Shown here: piece after piece, positions 33,222 through 44,720 of the stretch
How the letters are laid out: each line of letters opens with the position of its first letter
How positions within the stretch are numbered: the stretch's first letter is position 1
Source of the DNA: Didymella arachidicola
Lineage: Eukaryota > Ascomycota > Dothideomycetes > Pleosporales > Didymellaceae
Length of the DNA stretch: 64,000 nt
Assembly: GCA_016630955.3 (NCBI GenBank)
Contig: CM049987.1
Location: 1,054,001 to 1,118,000, forward strand
Direction of reading: 5' to 3'
Translations under genes and position numbers: made by a program
The notes under the pieces: generated by a model
Seen by the model: the letters and a program-made list of their open reading frames with translations, nothing else
What the model was told of the DNA's origin: nothing
Database searches by the model: none

Positions 33222-34109
33222 ATGCGACATCACAACCGGAAAAGACGTGCGGAGGTCACTGGAGAGACCTACCGACAAGAATGTGCAGATGAAGAAGCGC
33301 ATAGAGCCCGAAATGATACTATGGGCGTCGCTGGCATGAAGTACAACTACCACGTAACCGCTGCCAGCAAAGCAGCTGCGCATTCTGCAACTTTCAGCAA
33401 CACCAGCCTTACCCTCCCTGCGCCCGAACTCACTTTTTCTCCTGGTCGGGTCCTCAGTGACGCTCTGACTCAGATTGCAAACCTTGAGCGTAGCAACACG
33501 CAAACAGAAACAGCACTCAGCGAAGCTCTGGCCAAAATCGCAGACCTTGAGCATGCTAACGCGCAAAAAGAAAGAATATTAGACGTTATGACAATGGACC
33601 CTGAAGGCATGAAGATGGCGTGCGCCTACACCCAATCAGGCGTGCCACCGGAAGAGTGGTTGTCGAAGTTCAACGAACATTATGGAGAAGATTATGCAGA
33701 GCTATGCGAAGCCCTTACACGCAGTCTTCCCACAGAGCGCTTTGACTACACTAGATGGTGGAACCAGTTGGCCGACCTTGTCTAGCTGTTTCAATTCGTT
33801 TTAGCAGCATTCAAACCAGAACATTGCAAGAAGTGTGGGGATGCTATGTGCACCACGACGTGCAAGTCCACAGAGGTACTTAAGCTCGAACATGTATCAT
33901 CGAATCAAATAAGCTAAATCTATAAGCAGGCGCATTGCGGACTGTGCCACAGCGACTTTAATGGGCCCTTCGCGGACGACCAACGAGTGCAGTGCCAATT
34001 AACACATTATGAAGGGAACACTCTTCAACCAAGGTATGCGGCTAGGCAGGACTGTAAGACGTGCAAGAAGGCTGAGCGTTCACGGGCGCTTGAAAGACAG
34101 GCAAAATGA
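33222..34109 (+). CDS. coiled-coil protein with Cys-rich C-terminal exons
   Basis: The ATG at 33222 (the frame is open from 33192) gives 187 residues to a stop at 33785. Two copies of an 18-residue heptad-like unit (SDALTQIANLERSNTQ / SEALAKIADLEHANAQ, near residues 75-112) predict a coiled coil. In the same frame downstream, 33807-33875 and 33930-34109 (54-nt intron) encode a Cys/His-rich module: HCKKCGDAMCTTTC, then HCGLCHSDF, HYEG and DCKTCKKAE. This looks like one gene, but I found no GT/AG pair that joins exon 1 to 33807 in frame, so the link is unproven. The family is not recognised. Confidence 0.5.
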
Positions 34110-35019
34110 TAGGTAGTTCTGAGCTCTATCTCCTACTATGTACGTGTCCCTCAATCAACAGCGCGTCCTCCTGTCTAGTGTTGCCAGCCTGCAACTCACC
34201 ATTGTTACAAGTTGGCTAGTACTGCCTTCACCTAGAGGGAGAAATGTACTCTTATACAATTGGTAGCAGCAGGTTGCACGTGCCAACTTGTACTGACTCC
34301 ACTGTTGTATATATGCCTATTTGACTGAATAGCTTGCAAAGATGGCACGAGCGACGATTCTACGCAGGCTGTGTCGGGTTGGTGGATAGATTTGGTTTGG
34401 TGGATGGTTCGATTCGTTGGACGGATCTGGAGATGCGCTTCGAGGCTCGGGACACACGATCAACGGCCCCATTTGGGTGTGAGAGGACAATTTGACGTCG
34501 CAGAGTTTGGAACAAAAAGGTGGGAGTGAGCGAGGTGATTGCGAGGGGAGCTTGACCCTCGGAAGTTTTGGGGGCCCCGCCCGCGGTTCCGGATTTGACT
34601 CGGTCACTTAACGCCACCAACAGCGGGACCCTAGACTACCGCTAACAGGTTCGCGCGTCCTCGGATCGGAGAACGCAATCCTGGTGGAGCTGCCTATCGT
34701 GCATACGGTAGCCGGGCGCTAGACCACGCCGCAGTGGCTTGCTATCGTACGTGAGGTGTGCTGTGCCACGGCCTGACATCTCAATCAATATACGGCTCAT
34801 CCAAAGCAATGGGTCGACAAATATCGCGACACAGTTGCAGGGTACTCAATACGGGTAAGAAGCATTGCGGTTACGGCGTATCATGCGCAGCAGCTTGGGG
34901 CTTGGCCTTGACCCTGACCCTGCGAGTTTAGTTGCAATAACTTTGGCGTCTAAGTCTTAAGATAACGCCTTTTTTTCTTCCGCCTAGGTGTGTTACATCA
35001 TTGTTAGAACACTAACAAG
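34110..35019. other. intergenic, 0.9 kb
   Basis: No supported gene. The 34380-34620 stretch is open in two minus-strand frames but the products are Pro/Ser-rich and without domain. A T-run precedes 34980 just upstream of the SAT4-type gene. Confidence 0.35.
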
Positions 35020-36163
35020 ATGGGAGGGCCCAGAGACTTTGCTCCCATATTGAACGGCGTTGTGTGGCCTCAGGTCACGCTTGCATCCGTATTCGTTGGA
35101 ACACGCATGTACACTCGTCAGAAAGTTATACGGAATCTTGGGCCAGACGATGTCCTCATGCTCATAAACATGGTATGATGAGTCCAACCAGACAATAAAC
35201 AGGGCCAGCTACTCAGGCAATTATCTGACGGACTCCAGATACTCTTCGTAAGCTTCGCCATAGCTATGTCGATCGGCACCTATCACGGCCTTGGAAAACG
35301 ATCTGAGGATATCTCTCAAATGGGCCTCGATCAAGGGATATCTGTCTTGTGGGAAGCAATCTGCCTGAGTATTTACTTTGTAAAATGAACTTCCCTCAAC
35401 ATCCGCAGAAAGAACTAGCTTACTTGTGATTGCAGATGACTATGATGGCTTCAAGAAGTTCAGTAGCACTTCTGCTTCTCCGTATCGTAGTTGACCGATG
35501 GCATATTATCACGCTCTGGGCCGCTATATCAATTACTACGGTCCTCTGTTGCACTACTACAGTGCTTCTGTTGTGGAGTCGTCCTCTCTCAGATGAGCAT
35601 TGCTGGGCAGGCTTCAAGCATGTCGCTATCACAACTGGAGGTGAGCCTACCGCAGAAATGCTGTGCCGAGATGGTTGCTTATGATCTCAGCGTGGTGCAC
35701 TGTTGTGGATTTTGTACTTGCAGCTCTTCCGTGGCATGTTATACTTGTCCTGCACATCAGTTGGAGGCAGAAGCTCACATCTGCTGGCGGACTATCCTTA
35801 GGCATACTTCCAGGCCTTTTTTCTATTGCGCGCACGGTGCAGCTCAACTTGTTGTCATCGAAACAGAACTATGGGTACAACACATCGCCGTTGTTGTTGT
35901 GGTCATCGTCAGAGGCATTTTTAATGATCGTCTGCGCCTGCATTCCTACACTTCGGCCGTTGTATTTCCAAATCGCCCACGGTTCGTCTGAGTGGTTGGA
36001 CGATCAATCCTGCACGTTGATTGAACTCCCACAACGACAAGCTCACATTCTCAACGACCAGGTTGAAGAAAGACACCACAAAGCTGCGTTCGCTGGGGGA
36101 ATGCCGACAGGACATATCCAAGATCAAGGTCAAGCAGATAGTCTTGCATTCCAGGAAGCCTAG
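35020..36163 (+). CDS. SAT4/rhodopsin-domain integral membrane protein, 4 exons
   Basis: Exons 35020-35172, 35239-35379, 35436-35640 and 35691-36163 give 323 residues in one frame. The layout is that of the fungal SAT4/PTH11-like rhodopsin-domain family: helix 1 VWPQVTLASVFVGTRMYTRQKV, the LGPDDVLML motif, helix 2 ILFVSFAIAMSIGTYHGLGKR, later VVDFVLAALPWHVIL, the SLGILPGLFSIARTVQL helix and WSSSEAFLMIVCACIPTLRPLY. All of these are family hallmarks. The protein is slightly short in the middle and its cytosolic tail is brief. Function in the family ranges from surface sensing to unknown roles near metabolite clusters. Confidence 0.8.
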
Positions 36164-36297
36164 CAATGACTTCAATCCATGTCTTCGGGGCGGGAAAGAA
36201 CTCGTCCTGAACAAGCACCCAGTGATGACTAGATACGATGTCATGCAATCCGCATCTGCCTTGAGTACGAATCGAGCAGACGGGACGCGTCTACAAA

Positions 36298-36316
36298 AGA
36301 CGCTAAATTAGCGTCT
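36298..36316. repeat. 19-nt perfect palindrome
   Basis: Arms AGACGCTAA and TTAGCGTCT around a single A, about 135 bp after the SAT4-type stop codon. It may be a chance or a 3' hairpin; no T-run follows. Confidence 0.7.
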
Positions 36317-36540
36317 CGCGGCACTTATCACAAAGCTGTGGACAGTTACCCAGAAACCGTCCTTCGTAACGCCCTGCAGCCAACAGCCGCTACGAAGCAG
36401 GGCTCACCCGTGACGCGCGCGCTTAGCATCATATAATTACACCAGTTGTTGCACGTGCGTACAGTGCCACCTCCCGCAGGCATCATAAGAACAGAGCGGG
36501 TTGTGGGACCGACTTCGCTGGTATGCTGCAATACACCGAC

Positions 36541-37745
36541 ATGGAGCGGTCCCAAGCACCAGAAGATCCCCCACCCCCCTATCTGTGGTCCGACGAGAAC
36601 CAGGATCCGCTGTGGAGACTACGTAACATCAAATTCCAATCCTCGTTCATCAACATTGGTGAGCCTAGCACTCGAGACTTCAGAGATCATCTTGCCAGTA
36701 TCAAAGTTGCTCACGGTGAAGAATCTGTGGTAGTCATTCCAGTTAGCCATATTTCGGAACAGGCTGACCCAAATCACACAGGTACATGATGAGCGGCCCT
36801 TGCAGAGTCCGCAATATAACGTTAGTTATATGCAAGCACTAGGTCACATTTCCACTTTTCTGGACGCATTCCTCGCATGCAGCAGGGAGATCAGGCCACT
36901 GAGCGAAGAGGATCTGATATTCTTCCTTCTGAGTCGTTATGCGGAACAAAGCGGAGCTATTGTATACGCGGAGATTCAGCAATCCCAAAATATCCAAATT
37001 TATGACTCTACGATCTCTGAGCCACTGGTATGTAGGACCCTCTAGCTTTTACAATACTTATTGATCAGTATACAGCACGTGGATACTATGCAGCAGTACC
37101 TCAATGATGCTCCTGGTGTTTTGGATGCTGAGATCAGTGGTCTTTCAGATGGACCCCTCGGCAACCGGGAGGAGCAGATGTACTACTTGCCCTTGCCGCA
37201 GACTCCAACTGCTCCAGAAGTTCCGTGCACAGTCACGATTAATTATCCGGCTGTAATACCAAGATCGAATATTCAAGACGGGTTCATGCCGACGACCCTG
37301 CATCACAATCCTCAAGTGAACAACAACGTCTTCCCGACAAACGACTGGTCAACACTACCGGAGAAATTCCATCCCCCATCGTTCCACGTGCACAGGTGTC
37401 ATCATAGCGGCATAACAGCTCAAAGGATGAATGAAGTCTTTGAGCTGCCGTTGGGATTTCCTGAGATCATTCAACACTTCCACGAAACGCCTGATGATGT
37501 AAGCTGACTCGTGTCTGATCCTATGCACTCGGGCTAACATGCCTCAGTTTTATCATGCTAGCTTCTTCATCAGCAACCAGTCCTGGCTTTCTCCACCAGA
37601 TCTCGAGGACGAATTACAAAGCTTTGAGTGTTATCTCAGCTTCCCTGACACGTGTTTCTATATCACTGTAGAGCGCAATGGCAACACATTGGTGTACAAT
37701 TGCTTCAGAGACAAAGAGGTCGGGTCTTCCATCGTTTCTAGTTAA
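36541..37745 (+). CDS. hypothetical protein, 351 residues, 4 exons
   Basis: Not recognised. Exons 36541-36729, 36782-37027, 37076-37498 and 37548-37745 join in one frame. Introns are 52, 48 and 49 nt, and all begin GT and end AG (first donor GTAGTC). The N-terminus is Pro-rich and contains WSDENQDPLWRLRNI. A helical block follows (LGHISTFLDAFLACSREI). The C-terminal half has a Pro/Asn-rich linker and a mixed domain (HASFFISNQSWLSPPDL, FECYLSFPDTCFYIT). No membrane segment or signal peptide. Confidence 0.6.
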
Positions 37746-38409
37746 CTCATACTGACAGCTCTAGTTGTGGATCCAGTTTCATAGTGGGCATGAAGAGTGC
37801 GTAGGTTGCTGAAGTCAGCAGTCAGACGCTTGCTGTGGGTCGAAGAGCTGCGAATGGTAGAGTTATGTAGAAATCTGAGTAATACTCTCAATATCTCTCT
37901 TAAGTTGGAAGATGTGTGACGCATGCGAAAAGCTCCGCGTTACCTCGGACTGACAATGGTATACAATTGCATCGTCCTCGGCGCCTAATCTGCTGTCTTC
38001 AGCCAACTGACTTCTGCTTCTTGTTGCCAGTGTTCTGCCTACTATATCCTGTTTGCCGCTGCAGTTCAGCTCAGCCTCTATTTGCACAGCCGACATGAGC
38101 TACATAGCCCACTAGCAACTTAAAAGCCCTAAAAAAGCCTAACTTAGCCTGCAATCTGAGGAACAAAGCTGACACGATGTGCATCTATATTACATGCTTC
38201 GTGACACGTTCTACGAATAGACAGTCACATAACATCAGACCGATTGGATCTTTGACCGACGATAAGCCGCCACGCTACGAGTGAGTGCATTGAGGTTTTC
38301 GTGAAATCTTGGTCTGATCCCCACCCTAGAGACTTGTGCGTTGGCCAGCAGCCCCGGAAACTCGGGCCTCACCTCAAAGATCCGAGTAGGAAGAAGTCGG
38401 CCTACTACA

Positions 38410-38670
38410 ATGGTGAGCATTCCCAACAAGTCTCTTCACACGGCGCTTAGTACTACGCAGAAACTCAAAGGCCCCGTCAAGCTCACACCAACTGCAAGAA
38501 GAACAAGTCGTGTTAGACTAAGCGGACCGATGCTGATTGGTGTGGTGTCCATTATTGTGATCATGGCTTTGTCCTTGATCGCTTACGTGGTACTAAAACG
38601 ATATCACAACCATACAAGAAACCCCCAGCTACCGCAGGGTTCGCGCTCAAACGCAGAGGACGTAGTGTGA
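38410..38670 (+). CDS. small single-pass membrane protein
   Basis: The ATG at 38410 gives 86 residues: a basic, Thr/Ser-rich N-terminus, one strong hydrophobic helix (GVVSIIVIMALSLIAYVVL) and a short polar tail. Nothing recognisable. An upstream exon cannot be excluded because the frame is open back to 38341. Confidence 0.4.
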   Translation: MVSIPNKSLHTALSTTQKLKGPVKLTPTARRTSRVRLSGPMLIGVVSIIVIMALSLIAYVVLKRYHNHTRNPQLPQGSRSNAEDVV

Positions 38671-39897
38671 AGAATTAGAATGCATGGTTCGACACTGTAC
38701 ATAGAATGTAATCCTCGCTTCCCTTATCATTTCATAGATCCTTTGTGTATCTCCTGGTGTAGACTCCGGGATTTTTGATGTGAGAAAGATGGTGCTCCTT
38801 TACAGGCTCAGCATTCTCAGCCTATCATTCAGGATCGAGCGAGCTTGAGCTCTGATCTTACTTGTCAGGTTCCAGATGGGCAGATCTGAGGCAACACGTC
38901 ATTACGCCATATATCTCAGGGCTGGAAACATATCGAGCAAAGTGACGACATTTACGAGCTCTGTTACACAATCACAACTAAATGCATGAAGCGAGTCCTT
39001 TCCAATCTACCTTTAAGACACTTTGATTCTTAGCAAGACTACTGCGAACCTTTGAAAGTCCTCGTGTTAACAAGTGTCGTCGACGCCGAGCAGACGAAGA
39101 AAGGGGCTACTGCCGGCTGCAAATACATAAAGCGATTGGCGATTCGTCCAGATGAAACAGTGCTATTGATTCTTGCATATATCTGCTGGAAAGGGACGAG
39201 GTAGATTGGCATTACGCGTGGCATGAGCGTAGTTTTGTCTTATCATTGGCAACCTTGGGGCCTCAGAAATGACCAAGTGACGGCACAGCATTGGAAAATG
39301 TGACCTGGCATCACTCGCGCAGGTAAAAACGATGTCCACCACCCACGATGATGCACATTCCCGGTCAGAGGCTGAGGGGTTGGAGTGATCCGTGACTCAA
39401 TCATCCTGGTCGAAGTTCCATTGAATTCCGACTATGCCGCGAAACTCATTCGTATATGCATGGCAAGACTATCAGGTGTCGAGAATCTTTTGGATTGCAT
39501 GCGTAGTGTGTATGTGCAGAGTACTGATTGGTCACTTGCGAACCTCTTCAAGGTCGAACGCGGATTATCTGCGCCGCGATCAAAGATTCTATGGACCCGA
39601 GACGAATTAAGCACATTATCATCACCCTAAACCAGCCGATTGTCCCGTAGCGATACGTGGCTGCTTACCCGAGCTTCTATAAGAGTCGCATCTGTCCAGC
39701 TCTACGGGCTACTTCACTGCGCCATTTCAACCACCAGCACAACACTTTGGTCCGTGAAGATACTCAGTACTGCAGTCAAACCTTCAACTTTCACCAAACC
39801 ACTTTGTATGCTCATCTCACCAGTAACGGTTGAAAGAAAGCTGACTTACAAAGTTTTCAGATCGAAATCAGGTCTCGCTCCTCCGAATCTAGCAGTC
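38671..39897. other. intergenic, 1.2 kb
   Basis: Only short frames. The plus frame at 39640-39897 is open into the next small gene but has no ATG with better support. Confidence 0.3.
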
Positions 39898-40209
39898 ATG
39901 ATCAACAACAACAAATCGCTCGCCCGGCGCGAACGCGAGCCCATCAGCGAGCTGGGCCCCTTTATAATTGTTCCATCACGAGGAGCTGCTTCTGAGATCG
40001 ATCAGTACGACTTTCAAGAGCTGTCTGAATCATGGGTTGATGTAAGATGCGAGGAAAGCAATAAGTTGCCTCATGAACGCCGCGAGAGTAACAATTTCTT
40101 TCATGAAAGCAAGCGGAAAGAACTCCTTGCATTGGCCTTGGTACTCTGTGCGGCCTCAGTAGCGATCTGTTTTGTGGGTATGACCTGTATCGACGGTTTG
40201 ACGGAGTAG
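39898..40209 (+). CDS. small C-terminally anchored membrane protein
   Basis: The ATG at 39898 gives 103 residues: an acidic and basic soluble part followed by one membrane segment close to the C-terminus (LLALALVLCAASVAICFVGM). This is a tail-anchor-like layout. The frame continues upstream to 39640, so the start is uncertain. Family not recognised. Confidence 0.38.
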   Translation: MINNNKSLARREREPISELGPFIIVPSRGAASEIDQYDFQELSESWVDVRCEESNKLPHERRESNNFFHESKRKELLALALVLCAASVAICFVGMTCIDGLTE

Positions 40210-40887
40210 GCAGCAAGGCATATCGGGTCCTAGCTTTAACGTACACTAAGCATTTCAGTTGCTTTATTGATCACGCAATCACTGTTTGGAACATGAAGGA
40301 CTCGAGTGGTTAGGATGTTCTATGGCCAGTGCAGAACTGCCTCTGTACCGGTCATGGAGGACTTCAGCAGCAACTAACACGGGCGAGAAGTCTCTTTGAA
40401 ATATGTGGATACCGTTGGAGCTTCATAGCCCGCGAACACATCAACCTCGCTCTGCAAATGGCCGTGGCAGTTCCCGCGCACGCCGCTGCATTCGACCGCA
40501 AGCGACACACACAAAGATCAGCCCATGCACTTCCCAACGTCCCTCGGAACCACCCCCAGCGCACCCTTACCATAGCGATCAAACGTAACTACTTATTCGA
40601 TAAGGTGACGGCATGGATTCCCACTCATGATCGAACAGAATTCGCAGGACACGGACAAGTTGATTCAAAAGGTGCTAATCTACTGTACAGTATTGTTGAG
40701 CTCCATCTCCAGGTCCCGCGTGTAATCCCAGGCAATCACACGCTCGCACTTACTCGCCTGTGGCGTCTGCGAGCCTGGCCTCGGTGTTTCGTGTGTTGGG
40801 CTCCCCTCTGGTTTGATAGGGAAGGTCGGAAAGTACGGGTTCCAGGGCTCTGGTGTCTTCAGCGTCAGGTCAGCGTTCACTACTACG
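40210..40887. other. intergenic / possible 3' part of the minus-strand gene
   Basis: A minus-strand frame at 40680-40925 is open for 81 residues (Pro-rich, NADLTLKTPEPWNPYFP) and overlaps the end of the next gene in another frame. No clean intron joins them. The plus-strand frame here has no domain. Confidence 0.3.
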
Positions 40888-41430
40888 TCAACACGGAGCA
40901 GGGGGGTTTCGAACCTTTCGCTCATGAACTGTCGCTTCTACTTGTGTTTGGCGCTCATTGGAATTGACATTAACCTCTTTTCCTTGGTGTAGCTTCTGAA
41001 GCATCATCGGATGTGCACCATACGCCGCACCAGCCGCAGCGGGGCCCAGCTCTTGCTGAGGCTTCCCATGGTCGGCTCTGCGCTCGTCAAGCGCTGTATA
41101 TGCATCATGGTATGTCTTTCGCCATTGCTCAAGCTCATTAGACATTCTTTGCACCTGTGCTTCTAGCTCAGAAGATCGACCCTTTTCATTAGCCAGCTCT
41201 CCACGAGTCTGGTTGTGAGTCCATATCTCCCACTCCAATATTTGTGAGAGTTGTAGGTAAAGGTTCGGCTGCGACTGACCTGGAATGGCGTAATGGGGAG
41301 GGGGCAGGTGAGCAGGCCACGTTGGATTGTGAGCGAGCTCAACCATGTCGGCGTCGTCGCCGTTAAGGGACTTCAAATGACGTCGACGCCAGAAGAGAGA
41401 GGGCAGGGCCATGCTGGCAGTTGCAGACAT
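40888..41430 (-). CDS. hypothetical coiled-coil protein, 180 residues
   Basis: The ATG at 41430 opens a single frame. After a Pro-rich segment a heptad-like stretch (ELANEKGRSSELEAQVQRM) predicts a coiled coil around residues 77-120. The stop at 40888-40890 comes just after a C6 run, and a different frame is open beyond it. Truncation by an indel is possible but not shown. Confidence 0.48.
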   Translation of the reverse strand: MSATASMALPSLFWRRRHLKSLNGDDADMVELAHNPTWPAHLPPPHYAIPGQSQPNLYLQLSQILEWEIWTHNQTRGELANEKGRSSELEAQVQRMSNELEQWRKTYHDAYTALDERRADHGKPQQELGPAAAGAAYGAHPMMLQKLHQGKEVNVNSNERQTQVEATVHERKVRNPPAPC

Positions 41431-41742
41431 TTTGGAATGATATGTGCGGGGCTGACGAGTGAATTGGAAAGGCAGATCGTGGTGTAGTAATGTATGGTGT
41501 GTAACCTCAGGACCAACCAGCGGTATTTATGTTTGTAGTCTCAGGTGCTGCATGTACGTAACGGGTTACAGAACACTGAAGACCGTTTTCCACCTGCCCG
41601 GATTTGGAACCGGCTCTCTGTATCTGGAGGTCGTGCACGGACCTGCAAATTAAGCCTTGACCACACGGGGATTGCGGCGTCAATCCTGGAAAGATAAGAA
41701 CCTTGCGAGCGGCACCGCCGTGCTGCTCCAAGGCGGTTGAAA

Positions 41743-42671
41743 ATGACCACCGCGATTCCGTTGGCGATAACCGCTCAACGCCGCCAGCGACTTCCTCGAC
41801 CTCAAGCCCCGCATACGTCGGCCTTGTCGCGTACACCAGAGAAGCCAATCTCGACGCCTGTCCAACAAGATCCCTGGCAGACACTGGAACATCTAGGCGA
41901 TCTACTGCAGGGAAAGTATTCTTGGTCAATGTGTCTCGATCATGGAACCGTAGTGCTTGTGAAACGAGTGCATCACGAAGAAGGCAAAGGGGAATTAAGA
42001 AAGGTCCAGCGGTTCCATGATCACCCAAATGTAGCTGTCGTTAGACAAGTTTTCATGATGGAGGATTACATATATTTCAAGTTTGACTATACGCGATACA
42101 CACTAGAGGAGATCCTATGTGTGCGGCGAAAGTTTGGAGAATTGCACATACAGGTCATAGCAAGCTCGGTCCGTAGCAGTACTAGATTGAGTTCCATGCG
42201 CTAATCAGCTTGTCAGATATTCTTTGCAATCCAACACATTGCCGCCCAGGGCGTAGCCCATAATGCCATCTCGTTGGCTTCGATCCGGATTTGCAACTAT
42301 ACTGGGACGCCTCAGCTGAGTACGCCTCGCGCTTGCTGTCTGCGACTACCCAGCTGATTACAACAGGCAACTTTGACGACTGCACTTGGATCAACGACTC
42401 GACCAATAACGATCTGGAGCACATGGGCATTGTGATTTTAGAATGCATGAAGGGGGCACCCAATGCTGATCTCCGCAATGTGACTGAGATTCGTTCACAA
42501 CGTGAAGCTAACAAGCTGTTTGGAATCGAAAACGGCGAGAAATGGAGTGGATGCAAACTGCTGATCGATTTTCTCGATCACCTATTCAACGAAGAGGTCA
42601 CAACGGAGGCGAAGCTTAACAAAGAGGCAAGTGGCAAAGCCAACCGCTCCACATATTCTGACCATGACTAG
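41743..42671 (+). CDS. protein-kinase-like protein, probable pseudokinase, 3 exons
   Basis: Exons 41743-42168, 42217-42319 and 42367-42671 give 277 residues in one frame. Introns are 48 nt (GTCCGT..GTCAG) and 47 nt (GTACGC..ACAACAG). The kinase fold is suggested by GTVVLVKRV (the VAIK lysine position), HDHPNVAVVRQVFM, YIYFKFDYTRYTLEEIL, then IFFAIQHIAAQGVAHNAISL where HRDLKPEN is expected, and DLEHMGIVILECMKG (the E/W-G-x-I-L-E-M block). The catalytic Asp of HRD is Asn-Ala here and no DFG was found. The Gly-rich loop is also poor. It is best read as a catalytically dead kinase-like protein. Confidence 0.6.
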
Positions 42672-42958
42672 CATCGGTTCATCAGGACAGAACCAGGGTA
42701 CAGCATACTCTTACCATTCTTAGAGATGGCTCAAGTGGAGTGCTTTACGCCGTGGCGCCCAGCGGCGGCTAAGTCTTAAGGTGGCACAGCACTGTTGGGC
42801 ATGGAAATAGAAATGATGTACACTTTGATTGCATACAGTAGTCGGGAGTCCGGCTAGTGGCAGACAATGTAATCATATATTTACCTACAGGAGGTTACGG
42901 ACTGTACGTTGAAAACAGAAACATCATCATATCACTAGAAAGCATCGCTTCTATCACT

Positions 42959-43588
42959 ATGTCTTCCCCACCTTCCGGCGAGTCGCAACCCACTGCCACA
43001 CCTCTACTCAAGCAAGCACAGTGGTCCGAATCTCAGCTCAATCCGACCTCGACTTCGTTCCAGCCACAACAAACCCTTTCTGAGGAATTCCAGCAAGCAT
43101 GGTCCGAAGACATGACCTTCGTGCAGGGCAGCGACTTTGCAGCTGGATCTAACTTCAGCATGCAGAATTCGGTTTGTTCCAGCTTCCCGTATATCCTTGA
43201 CCATCAGCAACTGCAGGTCGTAGCTCCACCTCCGCCTGCGCCTGCGCCTGCATCCAGCCTGGATACCTTCAGGAATGGTCTACTTATGATTGCAGACTCT
43301 ATGTTCCAGCTGCAGACAGAATACGAGAGCAGGCTTCAGCGGGTTGAACGGTGAGAAGAATGCATCAGTACCAGAATAAAGTGCTAATTCCACTTTAGTG
43401 AGCTTGCAGAGACTACAAGGGCGGCGGACATTCTGCGGAAGGACTTCACAGAGCTGACGACTTGGACCCGACAGTTGGCAACGTGGGCTCACAATTTCCA
43501 TCCAAACCCGCCCGTAGAGCTCCAGGACACTCAAGGCGAGCCACGAGAAGTCATCTCGGGAGACAGGGGCAGGACAACCGATTCTTAG
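42959..43588 (+). CDS. hypothetical Gln/Ser/Pro-rich coiled-coil protein, 2 exons
   Basis: Exons 42959-43350 and 43399-43588 (48-nt intron, GTGAGA..CTTTAG) give 193 residues. The first 100 residues are polar and Gln/Ser-rich, followed by PPPPAPAPA. A coiled-coil-like region then spans the splice junction (FQLQTEYESRLQRV / ELAETTRAADILRKDF). The frame is open upstream to 42857, but ATG 42959 is the first Met. Not recognised. Confidence 0.6.
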
Positions 43589-43644
43589 ATCCTGTACTCT
43601 GTGACTAGCTCCCAGAAACGGAGTCCTGGTCAGATGTCTGATAC

Positions 43645-44070
43645 ATGTATATTAGCAAGCCAATGCCAGTAGCACATTTCAACCTGTTGAAGAACTCAGC
43701 TATTCTGCTCACTCATATCATGAAATCTTGCTGCCGCCCTCAAGTCTCCTTTGCTTGTCCCGTTATACAATCGATCTCACGCGGACCTACATACCTTGAG
43801 TATCTTTACCTGAACCTATTCGAGAGCCACGTTGAGCGATGCTGTCGATGTGCACCCATACTGGACGGATGCCTGCCATACTGCTGCACTCGTGGTCAGG
43901 CGTTAGAGCGCCTGATATTAGCGAGTTTCTGGATAGCGCGAGATGGTGCAATTCGCAGTGCCCTAAATGAGCGCGGCCGTCCTGTCCACGTAGAGTTACC
44001 GAGAAATTACAAAGCGGCAGCTGCGCTCTTGTGGCAGGAACGTTGGTGGCGCATCAAGCATTGGCGATAA
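43645..44070 (+). CDS. possible Cys-rich orphan protein, 141 residues
   Basis: An ATG at 43645 gives an uninterrupted frame with several Cys pairs (RCCRCAPILDGCLPYCC). No domain is recognised. There is no signal peptide. Support is weak and rests on length only. Confidence 0.28.
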   Translation: MYISKPMPVAHFNLLKNSAILLTHIMKSCCRPQVSFACPVIQSISRGPTYLEYLYLNLFESHVERCCRCAPILDGCLPYCCTRGQALERLILASFWIARDGAIRSALNERGRPVHVELPRNYKAAAALLWQERWWRIKHWR

Positions 44071-44383
44071 AGGTCCGATTCTTGGGATAATTAGGAAGGA
44101 TCTACTCGTAGGATTGTCAACCTGGTGCATGACGCGGCAGGATTGAGGGGTCGAGAGAAACCTGGGAAGGTTGGGCAAGTCTCGTACATATGATAGCAAA
44201 TGACCAGTGAATAAAATACGGGATACTCCGCTTCAGATATTACAACCGCGCTAGGCAATATGTCTGCGCAGAGTCTTAGTCCATCCGCACGAGAATCAGG
44301 CGCGTACAGATTTGATCTGCTGTGAGCGGTCTGCATATCGCGCGGGATTTGTGTACAGAACCGCGACGTGTACATACTCGTGA

Positions 44384-44720
44384 GCCGCACGGGGCTTTTG
44401 CCCGCAAGAGTTGTAGTATGTATACAAGAATGCCGCACGGGACTTTTGCCCCGCAAGAGTTGGCGTATACGGACTGCGATTCCTAGTCTTCAATCGCGTA
44501 TACAAGTTGTGGCCGTCAACTTCTGAATGCCGCACGGGATGCATGCGTTTAGACGCTAGACGGGGAACAGGTACAGAACGCCTCATTTCTGCAGGCCGTA
44601 CGGTTTAAGGCAGCTAGCGGCGCATCCTCCGTGAACGCCTGAGTGCCGCACGGCACGATTGCATTTAGACGCCACGGACGTCAAAGTTTATTAGGCGCCC
44701 GGTCGTGTGAGCCGCACGGG
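44384..44720. repeat. interspersed GCCGCACGG repeats
   Basis: Five exact copies of GCCGCACGG start at 44384, 44432, 44529, 44645 and 44711, and a variant GCCGTACGG at 44595. Flanks are also partly repeated: CTTTTGCCCCGCAAGAGTT-like sequence follows the first two copies, and TGCATTTAGACGC-like sequence follows the third and fourth exact copies. The block lies in a gene-free stretch. Confidence 0.75.

Noticed and set aside
36541..37745. First thought to be a frameshifted gene
   Set aside because: A 52-nt intron with GTAGTC donor restores a single frame, so the gene is taken as intact. The same correction was made for the pseudokinase, the FPGS paralogue and the gene at 28949.
40329..40967. Plus-strand frame of 212 residues
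   Set aside because: It has no domain and overlaps the minus-strand coiled-coil gene and its possible 3' part.
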